The notes under the pieces are model-generated. The model saw only the letters and a program-made list of their open reading frames with translations. It had not been told where the DNA came from and ran no database searches. This document shows, in pieces, positions 46,989 through 56,500 of a stretch of DNA of 64,000 bases (position 1 is its first letter; each line of letters begins with the position of its first letter). The DNA is from Bradyrhizobium sp. WD16 (lineage in GTDB: Bacteria > Pseudomonadota > Alphaproteobacteria > Rhizobiales > Xanthobacteraceae): positions 4,949,501 through 5,013,500 of the forward strand of contig NZ_CP028908.1 of NCBI RefSeq assembly GCF_024181725.1, in the 5' to 3' direction. Made by a program: the position numbers and the translations under genes.

Positions 46989-47677
46989 TGAGTGCACCGG
47001 TCGCACCGCTAACGGACTTTTGCGAGAAGCTCGCTTCGCCAAAAATTTTGCTCGGCATGGCGGCCAAAATGACTGCGAAATCGGGCCGCATCGACAACCG
47101 TGCGACCACGCTTTCGCTAGCGATCATGGGCGCGGCAGGTGACTTCACGAAGGGCCTGCATTGGAAGGCGCAACCGACGTGGGAGGGATCGGTTCGCTAT
47201 CTTCGCGACACCTGCAGTGACGTGATCGCGGCCGAGACAATTGTGTGGCTCGCATTTTTGATGGGCCGTTTCTGGAAGGCCGACCAGAAGAACGATCGCA
47301 AAATGTTCGAGCGCATTGGCTTTGTGACTGTCGGCACCGCAGGCCGCCTCGCCGTATCAATGATAGAGGATCAGACGGGCATCGATTTCGCAGCGCATGC
47401 CGTCGATCGTCGCAAGTTTTATTTTGAGGCCGAAAAAGATACTTCCCGGCCGTTGTTCGAGGCCTTTGCTTCGATCGTGTTGAGTTCGGTCGGTCGCCGC
47501 TCGCCGACTGATCCACTTCGCAGCATTGGCCTGCCGCCGCCGGAATGGACACCGCTTTCGCTTTACGTAGCGACGTTCTTTTCGACGATGCCGGCGGGCT
47601 TCTACGAGACGTTCAAGCGAATGCTGCTGGCATGGCCCGATCGCTTTCCACACGACGACGATTTCGGTGATGAGTAG
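46988..47677 (+). CDS. Unknown protein, second gene of the three-gene unit
   Basis: Not recognised; 229 residues. It begins MSAPVAPLTDFCEKLASPK, is mainly helical, has no signal peptide and no clear membrane segment, and ends acidic (PHDDDFGDE). Segments such as AAETIVWLAFLMGRFWKAD look amphipathic, suited to protein contact. The ATG overlaps the frame of the first gene (TGATG). Codon use differs from the backbone: for example 47401-47460 has 29 G+C in 60 bases, against 44 of 60 in a sample of accC (44161-44220). This supports transfer from elsewhere. No enzyme motif was found, so structural, sensor or immunity roles are all open. Confidence 0.75.
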   Translation: MSAPVAPLTDFCEKLASPKILLGMAAKMTAKSGRIDNRATTLSLAIMGAAGDFTKGLHWKAQPTWEGSVRYLRDTCSDVIAAETIVWLAFLMGRFWKADQKNDRKMFERIGFVTVGTAGRLAVSMIEDQTGIDFAAHAVDRRKFYFEAEKDTSRPLFEAFASIVLSSVGRRSPTDPLRSIGLPPPEWTPLSLYVATFFSTMPAGFYETFKRMLLAWPDRFPHDDDFGDE

Positions 47678-48419
47678 CGTCAGCAAAAGGGGAAATCGAC
47701 GTAAGAGCCGGCGACTTCGCCTGCCCTACTCGATCGGCTGGCGGCGAGATCAAGCTTTCGAGCCGAAGCCGGAAGACTGGCAGCGTATCGAGGCCGCTTA
47801 TGGCCATGAGCTTGCACCGGCGCTGCGGGAGGAAATCGTTGCGCATGTCGAGAAATATTTCCGAGGCCAGCCGGGAGAGGAAAACGCGCCGTTTGTTGAT
47901 GACGCACTCGCGTATCTCAACCGCCTTGAGAAGTCCGGCAAGAAATTTTGGTCGCTGATGTTCGACGAAGGGGAAGGAGCGCAAACGACGGCAGCCGATT
48001 ACGTGCAAGGCCAGGTCGGCAAATATCTCAGCCAGGTGCACAGACCGAGCTGGCAACAGTTGCTCGACTTCATGACAGGTTTGATCACCGCGATGGAAAT
48101 GACTCGCAAGCAGATCAACGATCGAGCGCAGCAAGGCTTTGTGGAGGGCAGCTCATGGAATGGCCTCGTGCATGAGCTGATCGAGCTGCTAGCCCCCCAC
48201 AAGTTGCCGGTCGGTCTCGCGAAGTTCGACGATCCTGCCCGTGCTGCCCCCTTCGTGGCCTTTTTTCGGGAGCTTCAGGTGACGTTCCCAGCACAGTACC
48301 AGCGACATGGAACCAGCAACGCCGCCTTGACAGAGGCGATCACCACGGCGCGCCGAAGCATCAAGCGCTTTCTAAGGGCCCAGGCTCAGAAGAATAACCC
48401 GCCACCGGAGGCGAATTAA
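47670..48419 (+). CDS. Unknown protein, third gene of the three-gene unit
   Basis: Not recognised; about 249 residues from ATG 47670, or one more from GTG 47667. It overlaps the end of the second gene by eight bases, so the pair is probably translated in a coupled way. The N-terminus is strongly basic (KRGNRRKSRRLRLPY) and could bind nucleic acid; the remainder is helical and ends with ARRSIKRFLRAQAQKNN. There is no signal peptide, membrane segment, nuclease, ATPase or protease motif that I can see. Confidence 0.75.
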   Translation: MSSVSKRGNRRKSRRLRLPYSIGWRRDQAFEPKPEDWQRIEAAYGHELAPALREEIVAHVEKYFRGQPGEENAPFVDDALAYLNRLEKSGKKFWSLMFDEGEGAQTTAADYVQGQVGKYLSQVHRPSWQQLLDFMTGLITAMEMTRKQINDRAQQGFVEGSSWNGLVHELIELLAPHKLPVGLAKFDDPARAAPFVAFFRELQVTFPAQYQRHGTSNAALTEAITTARRSIKRFLRAQAQKNNPPPEAN

Positions 48420-48519
48420 TCTTCCTAGAGCCCGCTTCGGGAGCGTGGCCAGGTGGCGGTGCGTTGCCGCCCTTCCCGTCCTGATGACATTGGATGGCCT
48501 CGCATCTCGCGGAGGCCCC

Positions 48520-48645
48520 ATGTCTGGACATCTATCGATCGAAATTCTCGGGGTGATGAAAGGCGCGGCCGACGGGCCGCTTGCGATCGGCACCCTTGCC
48601 CTGATCGCGCTCGCGGCGACTGCGCGCCTGTGGCTGCGGCGCTAA
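48520..48645 (+). CDS. 41-residue single-pass membrane peptide
   Basis: GGAGG four bases before ATG 48520. The peptide has an N-terminal SIEILGVMKGAADG stretch, one hydrophobic helix (about LAIGTLALIALAATARLWL) and ends in two arginines. It lies 100 bases after the third unknown gene. Small membrane peptides of this form occur in Bradyrhizobium genomes, but I know no function. Confidence 0.55.
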   Translation: MSGHLSIEILGVMKGAADGPLAIGTLALIALAATARLWLRR

Positions 48646-48778
48646 CACCCGTGCGGTCATCGCAAGCCTTTCGCGCTAATCGCGTCATCGCGGACTGTCA
48701 AATAAGGTGCGGCCCGATTGGCCCCAGTTTCGACATCCTAAGATTGCTTTTTTCTATGTATCAACCAACTTCGAATAA

Positions 48779-48795
48779 CTGGTACAAGCTGGTAC
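48779..48795 (+). repeat. Paired CTGGTAC heptamers, right border
   Basis: CTGGTAC at 48779-48785 and 48789-48795, start to start 10 bases. Counterpart of the pair at 46531-46548. It lies 80 bases before the end of the GlxA-like gene, where the sequence returns to high G+C. Confidence 0.45.
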
Positions 48796-48876
48796 ACGAA
48801 ATCAGGTAAGCGACTGATTTTCTTGCCGAAGCCGAATGCCCGGAGTTAACGGCGGGGAAAGGGCGGATGCTCCGCC

Positions 48877-49824
48877 TCACGCCGCGCCGAGACGCCGTGC
48901 GGCGCGGCGCAGCGCCTGGGGCGGCTGACCGAAGGCGCGGATGAAGGCCCGGCGCATGCGCTCGGGATCGCGAAAACCGGTCGCCCGCGCCACCTGTTCG
49001 ATCGGCTCGCCGATGCCTTCCACCCGCGCCCGCGCCGCCTCGACCCGCAGCCGTTCCACCGCCTTGGCCGGCGTCATGCCGGTCTCGGCGATGAAGGCGC
49101 GGTTGAAGTGGCGGGTGCTCATGCCCGCCTCCTCCGCCAAGCGCTCCACCGTCAACGCCGAATCGAGATGTTCGCGCGCCCAGGCGAGCAGCGGCCGGAA
49201 TCGGCCGGTCGGCGCCTTGAGTTCGTTGAGGGCGGAGAACTGCGACTGGCCGCCGGGCCGGCGGTGGTAGACGACGAGCTGGCGCGCGGTCTCCCGCGCC
49301 ACCGCCTCGCCGTCGTCCTCCTCGATCATGGCGAGCGCAAGATCGATCCCGGCGCTGATTCCGGCCGAGGTCCAGATCGAGCCGTCCTTGACGAAGATGC
49401 GGTCCGGCTCGAGCCGCACCTTGGGATAGGCCTTGATGAAATGGCGGCTGCGGCCCCAGTGGGTGGTGGCGCGGCGGCCGTCGAGCAGCCCGGCGGCGGC
49501 AAGCACATAGGCCCCGGAGCAGACGCTGGCGACACGGCGGGCATGACGGGCGGCGCGCCGCACGAAGGCGAGCGTCGCTTCCGACTGCATCGCCGCGAGC
49601 GTGCCCTCGCCGCCGGCCACGATCAGCGTATCGAGCGCGCGCACGCCCCTGAAGCCGCGCGCCAGCATTTCGACGCCGGACGAGCTGCGCACCGGCCCCG
49701 CAGCGAGCGCCAGCGGCCGGATGACGGCGGCGCGGCCGGCGAAGCGGCCGGCGATCTCGAAAGCCGCGATGGGACCCGCGGCGTCCAGCAGCTGAAAGTC
49801 GGGAAAGATCACGATGCCGATCAT
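48877..49824 (-). CDS. GlxA-type AraC family transcriptional regulator
   Basis: 315 residues: an N-terminal DJ-1/PfpI-like sensor domain (MIGIVIFPDFQLLDAAGPI, elbow VASVCSGAYVLAAAG with a cysteine) and a C-terminal AraC/XylS DNA-binding domain with two helix-turn-helix motifs (VERLAEEAGMSTRHFNRAF and IEQVARATGFRDPERMRRAF). GGGAG lies six bases before ATG 49824. It is divergent from the isonitrile-hydratase-like gene, whose product shares the DJ-1 fold, and is likely to control it. Confidence 0.9.
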   Translation of the reverse strand: MIGIVIFPDFQLLDAAGPIAAFEIAGRFAGRAAVIRPLALAAGPVRSSSGVEMLARGFRGVRALDTLIVAGGEGTLAAMQSEATLAFVRRAARHARRVASVCSGAYVLAAAGLLDGRRATTHWGRSRHFIKAYPKVRLEPDRIFVKDGSIWTSAGISAGIDLALAMIEEDDGEAVARETARQLVVYHRRPGGQSQFSALNELKAPTGRFRPLLAWAREHLDSALTVERLAEEAGMSTRHFNRAFIAETGMTPAKAVERLRVEAARARVEGIGEPIEQVARATGFRDPERMRRAFIRAFGQPPQALRRAARRLGAA

Positions 49825-49930
49825 GGCGCGCTCCCGCGATGTCCGAAAGTAAGGGAAATATGCCATTTCGGCCATCGGCGGTCCATGCTCGATTGGACCG
49901 GCAAAGATCCCGACCGCAAGGAGTGCGCCG

Positions 49931-50632
49931 ATGTCGCAACTGCAAATTGGATTCCTGCTCTTTCCCAAGCTGACCCAGCTCGACCTCACCGGCCCGGTGC
50001 AGGTGCTCTCGCGCCTGCCGGGCGCTCGGCTCCATCTGATCTGGAAGCGCATCGAGCCGATTGCGAGCGACGCCACCCTGGTGCTGACCCCGACGACGAC
50101 CTTTGCCGACTGTCCGCGGCTCGACGTCGTCTGCGTGCCCGGCGGCGCCGGCGCCGACGACCTCCTGACCGACGACGAGACGCTCGCGTTCATCCGCCGC
50201 CAGGCGGCGTCCGCGCGCTTCGTCACCGCGGTCTGCACCGGCTCGCTGGTGCTCGGCGCCGCCGGCCTGCTGGAGGGCTATCGCGCCACCACGCACTGGT
50301 CGGCGATGGAGCACCTCGCGGCCTTCGGCGCTCGGCCCGAGCGCACGCGGGTCTGCGTCGACGGCAACCGCATCACCGGCGGCGGGGTCACGGCGGGCAT
50401 CGATTTCGCGTTGACGCTGGCGGCCGAACTCGCCGGCCGCGCTGTCGCGGAGATGATCCAGCTCGGGCTCGAATATGATCCGGCGCCGCCGTTCGATGCC
50501 GGCTCGCCGCTCAGTGCGCCGGCGGAGATCCTCGCCGCCGTGAAGGAGCGGATGAAGCCGATGAGCGAGCGGCGCAGCGCGCAGGTCGCCAGGGCGGCCG
50601 CGCGCCGCGCCGATAGCACAACGGCCGCGTAA
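49931..50632 (+). CDS. inhA: DJ-1/PfpI family protein, isonitrile hydratase-like
   Basis: 233 residues, closely similar in pattern to the isonitrile hydratase of Pseudomonas putida, which turns isonitriles into N-substituted formamides. Residues matching the known catalytic set are Asp18 (QLDLTGP) and Cys102-Thr103 (AVCTGSLVLGAAGLLEG), followed by RATTHW. The C-terminal 50 residues are Ala/Arg-rich. Cytoplasmic, no signal peptide. The divergent GlxA-type regulator is 106 bases away. Substrate identity is inferred from family only; other thiol-dependent hydratase or amidase activities are possible. Confidence 0.85.
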   Translation: MSQLQIGFLLFPKLTQLDLTGPVQVLSRLPGARLHLIWKRIEPIASDATLVLTPTTTFADCPRLDVVCVPGGAGADDLLTDDETLAFIRRQAASARFVTAVCTGSLVLGAAGLLEGYRATTHWSAMEHLAAFGARPERTRVCVDGNRITGGGVTAGIDFALTLAAELAGRAVAEMIQLGLEYDPAPPFDAGSPLSAPAEILAAVKERMKPMSERRSAQVARAAARRADSTTAA

Positions 50633-50685
50633 CCGCGGCCGTCGAAATCGTTATTGGAGAGGCGAACTCGGAGACCAAGGACGGC

Positions 50686-51096
50686 TCAGGCGCCGGGCGT
50701 CCAGGCCTGGTAGTCGCCGGTCGCCTTGGGCCGCCGGCCGCTCGCCAGCGTCGAGCCCGACGGACGATAGGCGTTCGGCGTGCCGGTCGGGTTGGGCCGG
50801 TGCGGCTTCTCCCATTCGCGCGGCTTGTAGTCCTGCGCGGTCGGCGGGGTATCGACGATGTGATGCATCCAGCCGTGCCAGGCCGGCGGAATCCGCGAGG
50901 CCTCGGCCTCGCCGTTATAGATCACCCAGCGCCGCTCGAAGCCGAGCACCGGATCGATCTTGCCGCCGATGGTGCGGTAATAGCGGTTGCCGCCCTCGTC
51001 CTGACCGACGAGTTCGCCGAACCTCCAGGTCCACAGCTGAGTGCCGAAGGTCTGGGTGTTCCACCAGGTGAAAATCTTGAGGAAAAACTGCTTCAT
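50686..51096 (-). CDS. NADH:ubiquinone oxidoreductase accessory subunit, NDUFA12 family
   Basis: 136 residues. The N-terminal TWWNTQTFGTQLWTWRFGE, then GNRYYRTIGGKIDPVLGFERRWVIYNGE and PPAWHGWMHHIVDTPP are hallmarks of the NDUFA12/B17.2 accessory subunit of complex I found in alphaproteobacteria and mitochondria. It binds the Q-module arm on the cytoplasmic side. Normally near the DUF2155 gene; here about 4.3 kb away across inserted sequence. Confidence 0.94.
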   Translation of the reverse strand: MKQFFLKIFTWWNTQTFGTQLWTWRFGELVGQDEGGNRYYRTIGGKIDPVLGFERRWVIYNGEAEASRIPPAWHGWMHHIVDTPPTAQDYKPREWEKPHRPNPTGTPNAYRPSGSTLASGRRPKATGDYQAWTPGA

Positions 51097-51395
51097 GCCA
51101 CGGAATCCGAAGGCCGATATGGGGCCTTCAATGGCAGGCGGCGGCGGCCTTGTCCAGTGCGGCGGAGCTGACGCTCCGATCCCCTGCGGCCCGCCGCCCG
51201 CTCCTCCCGCATCCGTGAGCGAAGGTCACGATTCGACCGCAATCCGTTCAGTATCCAGACGGTCAGCGAAGCCCAATATGGCGGTCGATGCAGCAGAGGC
51301 TACCATCTGCCGCGGGGCACTGGCCAGCCGCAGTGGGAACTCTTCAACCTAAGTGACGTTTTCCAGTGCACAAAGACACCTGGAGACAGCCGATC
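51097..51395. other. Intergenic region before the BA14K gene
   Basis: 299 bases between divergent NDUFA12 and BA14K genes. No gene, repeat or clear promoter consensus seen. Confidence 0.4.
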
Positions 51396-51932
51396 ATGAT
51401 CAATTTCAAAATCGCGGGCGCGGCAGCGCTGCTCGCTCTCTCTCCCGCGCTGATGACGCAAGCCCATGCGCAGCGCACCGTCGCCGGCCACGGCTTCACG
51501 GCCTATGGCGGTGGTGGCGGTGGCGGTGGCGGCGGCTTCCACCCCGCCCCGAGCGGCGCCGGTTTCCATGGCTATGGCCCGCCGGCGGGCGGCACCGCCA
51601 CCATTGCCGGCACCGGCTGGCACGGCGGCTCCTGGGGCGGCGGCTCCTGGGGCGGCCATCGCTGGCATCGTCGCGGCTGGGGATGGGGCCCGGGGATCGG
51701 CTTCGCGACCGGCTATCCGTATGGCTGCGGCTACTACGACAACTGCGGCTACTATGGCGCCGGCTACGCCTATGACGACGGTTACTGGGGCGATGCCTAT
51801 GCCGGGCCGACCGTGGTCACCCGCGTCGGTGGTGGCGGCGATGTCGGCTACTGCATGCGCCGCTATCGCTCCTACGACCCGGCCTCGGGCACATTTCTCG
51901 GCTATGACGGATTGCGGCATCCCTGCCCGTAA
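51396..51932 (+). CDS. BA14K family exported protein, Gly/Tyr-rich
   Basis: 178 residues with a signal peptide (IAGAAALLALSPALMTQAHA, cleaved before QRT), a Gly/His/Trp/Tyr-rich middle containing ten consecutive Gly, and a C-terminal BA14K motif YCMRRYRSYDPASGTFLGYD. BA14K proteins of Brucella are immunoreactive and lectin-like. GGAG lies ten bases upstream of the ATG. The Gly/Tyr-rich middle suggests a wall- or surface-associated protein. Followed by a clean terminator. Confidence 0.82.
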   Translation: MINFKIAGAAALLALSPALMTQAHAQRTVAGHGFTAYGGGGGGGGGGFHPAPSGAGFHGYGPPAGGTATIAGTGWHGGSWGGGSWGGHRWHRRGWGWGPGIGFATGYPYGCGYYDNCGYYGAGYAYDDGYWGDAYAGPTVVTRVGGGGDVGYCMRRYRSYDPASGTFLGYDGLRHPCP

Positions 51933-51956
51933 CCGCGACGTCGACGATGCGATCGC

Positions 51957-51980
51957 AAGGGCGGCTTCGGCCGCCCTTTT
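51957..51980. terminator. Intrinsic terminator after the BA14K gene
   Basis: AAGGGCGGC pairs with GCCGCCCTT around a TTCG tetraloop, followed by further T. It lies between convergent genes. Confidence 0.93.
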
Positions 51981-52002
51981 CATTGAGCGCCGCCCCGAAA
52001 AT

Positions 52003-52899
52003 TCAAGACCGCGTCGCCAGCAGGACGCCGGCCAGCGTCATCACCAGCGCCGCAATCTGGCCCGGCCCAAGCGGCTCGTGCAGCACGATGGCCGAAGCGA
52101 CGACCCCGATCACCGGCACCAGAAGCGTGCCGATCGCCGCCACCGAGGCCGGCAGGCGCGCCAGCGCCGCGAACCAGCACGCATAGCTGATGCAGAACTG
52201 CACCACGGTCATGTAGGCCATGGAGCTCCAGCCGACCGCGGACAGCACCTGCGGATCGGGGTGTTCGAAGACGACGCCGCCGATCACCACCGGCACGCAG
52301 CCGACCAGGATCTGCCACGATGCCGAGGTCAGCGGCGGCAGCTTCACCGGAAAGCGCTTCGCCGTCACGGTGCCGAGCGCGAAACCGAAAGAACCCGCTA
52401 GCGCCAGCACGATGCCGGGCAGCTTCGACAGGCTGGCGGCAAGGCCGTTGCCGCCCATCAGCGCGGCGATGCCGCCGAAGGCAAGCAGCAGCGCCAGCGT
52501 GCGCTTGAGCGTCGGTCGCTCGCCGAGGATCGGCCAGGCGAGCAGCGCCGCCCACACCGGCATGGTCGCGGCGATCACCGCGGCCTCGCTGGCCGGCAGC
52601 CAGAGCAGCGCGAGCCCGATCAGGGTCAGCCACGACGTGACGTTGAGCAGTGCGGAGAGCACCAACCGCCCCCATTGCACCCGTGGCACGATGAGCGATT
52701 GCCGGCTCGCCAGCGCCAGCAATGCCAGCAGCGCCGCGCCGGCCATCCCGGTCCAGCCGCGGGCCGACAGCGGCGGCCATTCGCCGAGCAGGTGCTTCAT
52801 CACCGGCCAGGTCAGCCCCCAGCCGATCGAGGTGATGAGGAGATAGACGAGGCCGGCGGGCGCGAGCCGTGGCGCCGCCGGGACATTCGGGGCTGTCAT
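52003..52899 (-). CDS. EamA/DMT family transporter
   Basis: 298 residues with about ten membrane helices in two EamA repeats. The first begins LLITSIGWGLTWPVMKHLL; the second holds ISYACWFAALARLPASVAA and ends with MTLAGVLLATRS. Distinct from the other exporter at 25582-26505. The start is ATG 52899, the usual short N-terminus. The substrate is unknown; related proteins export amino acids or metabolites. Confidence 0.86.
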   Translation of the reverse strand: MTAPNVPAAPRLAPAGLVYLLITSIGWGLTWPVMKHLLGEWPPLSARGWTGMAGAALLALLALASRQSLIVPRVQWGRLVLSALLNVTSWLTLIGLALLWLPASEAAVIAATMPVWAALLAWPILGERPTLKRTLALLLAFGGIAALMGGNGLAASLSKLPGIVLALAGSFGFALGTVTAKRFPVKLPPLTSASWQILVGCVPVVIGGVVFEHPDPQVLSAVGWSSMAYMTVVQFCISYACWFAALARLPASVAAIGTLLVPVIGVVASAIVLHEPLGPGQIAALVMTLAGVLLATRS

Positions 52900-53565
52900 G
52901 GGGATCGGTCGACCTTTGGATGCCGCGAGGGCCAGGTTTGGCGAGGCACGCTGGAGGGCAACAGATGGGCCTGGCCGGGGAGATCGCAACGGCACGGGAC
53001 GTGTAGCGTGGCGTTCTGCAACCGAGTCGGTTGGCGCAAGCGAATTATTGCGATGCCGCCCGCCCTGTGAACAGCGGTGACGGCCCTCGCGGAAGCTCAA
53101 GGGAACGAGATTCCCACCTTGTCGAATCCGCTTGGACTCACTGATACTTGGATCAGGTCGAACCGCCCCGGCGGCGCTGGTTTTCCCCAAGTTCCCCCAT
53201 ATTTAGTATTTGATTCAGAAACCCGTACTATTTCTTGACGGGCATGACGGAGTCGTCCTAGTTTTCGACCTGTTCGGCGCGAGTGGTTTCTGTGTCCCGC
53301 CGGGTACCTCCTGACAGGGTATTGCAGTCCGCTCCGTCGCCGGTCGAGGCAACGGTCGAGGGCACGTCTGTCTCGGGGCTCCAGGTGCGCAAGACCGAAT
53401 GAGGCGCAAGCCTCCGGCGACGAGCGAAGACGCGTTTCAAGCGTTGACAGTCGGGGCGTAAAACGGGGCCGGGCAACCGGTCGAACTGCGGGCGGCGACG
53501 CCCGCCATTGGAAATTTGCCGCCTGCCGCGAAGGCAGGGTCCGGCACATTCGGGGCTAGAGAACG
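52900..53565. promoter_or_regulatory. Long leader and promoter region of nrdJ
   Basis: 666 bases without a convincing gene. An A+T-rich patch at about 53205-53235 and a TTGACG (53235-53240) mark the likeliest promoter zone, but no good -10 box is spaced from it. This leaves roughly 300 bases of G+C-rich leader with many short inverted repeats. I could not find the B12 box or other cobalamin riboswitch core sequences. Confidence 0.4.
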
Positions 53566-56500
53566 ATGCGGATTGAACGTCGCTACACCACGGCAGGCAA
53601 ATCACCCTATGCGGACATCCCGTTCCGCCTGACGACGAGCGAGATCCGCAATCCGGACGGATCGGTGGTGTTCCGCGCCGACAATGTCGAGGTGCCCGAG
53701 GCCTGGTCGCAGGTCGCCTCCGATGTGCTGGCGCAGAAGTATTTCCGCAAGGCCGGCGTCGCCAGGCTCCTGAAGAAGGTCGAGGAAGAGACCGTGCCGT
53801 CCTGGCTGTGGCGCTCGGTGCCGGACACCGAGGCGCTGGCCGCCCTGCCCGAGGCCGAGCGCTTCGGCAGCGAGACCTCGTCGCGCCAGGTGTTCGACCG
53901 CCTCGCCGGCTGCTGGACCTATTGGGGCTGGAAGGGCGGCTATTTCACCGGCGAGGACGACGCCGTCGCGTTCTATGACGAGCTGCGCTACATGCTCGCC
54001 AGGCAGATGGTGGCGCCGAATTCGCCGCAGTGGTTCAACACCGGCCTGCACTGGGCCTATGGCATCGACGGCCCGGGCCAGGGCCACTACTACGTCGACT
54101 TCAAGACCGGCAAGCTGGTCAAGTCCAAGTCGTCCTACGAGCATCCGCAGCCGCACGCCTGCTTCATCCAGGGCATCGAGGACGACCTCGTCAACGACGG
54201 CGGCATCATGGACCTGTGGGTGCGCGAGGCGCGGCTGTTCAAATACGGCTCCGGCACCGGCTCCAACTTCTCGCGCCTGCGCGGCGAAGGCGAAAGGCTC
54301 TCCGGCGGCGGCCGCTCGTCCGGGCTGATGAGCTTCCTCAAGATCGGCGATCGCGCCGCCGGCGCCATCAAGTCGGGCGGCACTACCCGCCGCGCCGCCA
54401 AGATGGTGGTGGTCGACGCCGATCATCCGGACATCGAGACCTATATCGACTGGAAGGTGAAGGAGGAGCAGAAGGTCGCCGCCCTCGTCACCGGCTCCAA
54501 GATCAACCAGAAGCACCTCAAGGCCATCATGAAGGCCTGCGTCAACTGCGAGGGCTCCGGCGACGACTGCTTCGATCCGGAGAAGAACCCTGCCCTGCGC
54601 CGCGAGATCAAGCTCGCCCGCCGCGCGCTGGTGACCGACAACCTGATCAAGCGCGTGATCCAGTTCGCGCGCCAGGGCTACACCGACATCGCCTTCGACA
54701 CCTACGACACCGACTGGGATTCCGAAGCCTATCTCACCGTGTCCGGCCAGAACTCCAACAACTCGGTGTCGCTCAAGGACGACTTCCTGCGCGCGGTCGA
54801 GACCGACGGCAACTGGAACCTGATCGCCCGCACCAACGGCAAGGTCACCAAGACGCTGAAGGCCCGCGAGCTGTGGGAGAAGATCGGCTACGCCGCCTGG
54901 GCGAGCGCCGATCCCGGCCTGCACTTCAACACCACCATGAACGACTGGCACACCTGCAAGGCGTCCGGCGACATCCGCGCGAGCAATCCCTGCTCCGAAT
55001 ACATGTTCCTGGACGACACCGCCTGCAATCTCGCCTCGGCCAACCTCATCACCTTCTATGACGTCGCGACCGGCCGCTTCGACGGCGAGGCCTATGAGCA
55101 TCTGTGCCGGCTGTGGACCATCGTTCTCGAGATCTCGGTGACGATGGCCCAGTTCCCGTCCAAGGCGATCGCGGAGCTGTCCTACGAATTCCGCACGCTG
55201 GGGCTCGGCTACGCCAATATCGGCGGCCTGCTCATGAACATGGGCCTGCCCTACGATTCCAAGGAAGGCCGCGCCCTGTGCGGCGCCCTCTCCGCCATCA
55301 TGACCGGCACTGCCTATGCGACCTCGGCCGAGATGGCGAGCGAGCTCGGCGCTTTCTCGGCCTACAAGAAGAACGCCGCGCACATGCTGCGGGTGATCCG
55401 CAACCACCGCCGCGCCGCCCGTGGCGAGGCGTCGGGCTATGAGGCGCTGGCCGTCCATCCGGTGCCGCTCGACATCGCCAGCTGCCCGCAGCCCGACCTC
55501 GCCGCCCATGCCGCCGCGGCCTGGGACAAGGCGCTGGCCGGCGGCGAGAAGCACGGCTTCCGCAACGCCCAGACCACGGTGGTGGCGCCGACCGGCACCA
55601 TCGGCCTCGTCATGGACTGCGACACCACCGGCATCGAGCCCGACTTCGCCCTGGTGAAATTCAAGAAGCTCGCCGGCGGCGGCTACTGGAAGATCATCAA
55701 CCAGGCGGTGCCGGCGGCGCTGCGCCGCCTCGGCTATCGCGAGAACGAGATCGCCGAGATCGAGGTCTATGCGGTCGGCCACGGCTCGCTCAAGCAGGCC
55801 CCCGCCATCAACCACTCGACCCTGACCGCCAAGGGCTTCACCGAGGAGGCGCTGGCCAAGATCGAGAAGGCGCTGCCGACCGCCTTCGACATCAAGTTCG
55901 CCTTCAACAAGTGGACGCTGGGCGATGACTTCATCCGCGACACCCTCGGCGTCTCCGCCGAGGCGATGGCGGCGCCGAATTTCGACCTGCTCGCCGCGAT
56001 CGGCTTCACCCGGCGCGAGATCGAGGCCGCCAACATCCATGTCTGCGGCGCCATGACCGTGGAAGGCGCCCCGCACCTCAAGGCCGAGCACTACGCGGTG
56101 TTCGACTGCGCCAACCCCTGCGGCAAGATCGGCAAGCGCTACCTCTCGGTGGAGAGCCACATCCGCATGATGGCCGCCTCGCAGCCCTTCATCTCGGGCG
56201 CGATCAGCAAGACCATCAACATGCCCAACGACGCCACGGTGGAGGACTGCAAGTCCGCCTACCTCCTGTCGTGGAAGCTCGGCCTGAAGGCCAACGCGCT
56301 CTACCGCGACGGCTCCAAGCTGTCGCAGCCGCTCAACTCCCAGCTCATCGCCGATGACGACGACGAGGAGGATGCGCTCGAGGCGCTGCTCGACAAGCCG
56401 ATGGCGGCGCGCGCCGCCCATGTCTCGGAGAAAATCGTCGAGAAGCTGGTCGAGCGCGTCGTGGTGATGCGCGAGCGCGAGAAGATGCCCGATCGCCGCA

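Noticed and set aside
52900-53565. Cobalamin riboswitch before nrdJ
   Set aside because: Looked for the B12 box and the GCCACTG core; neither was found by eye.
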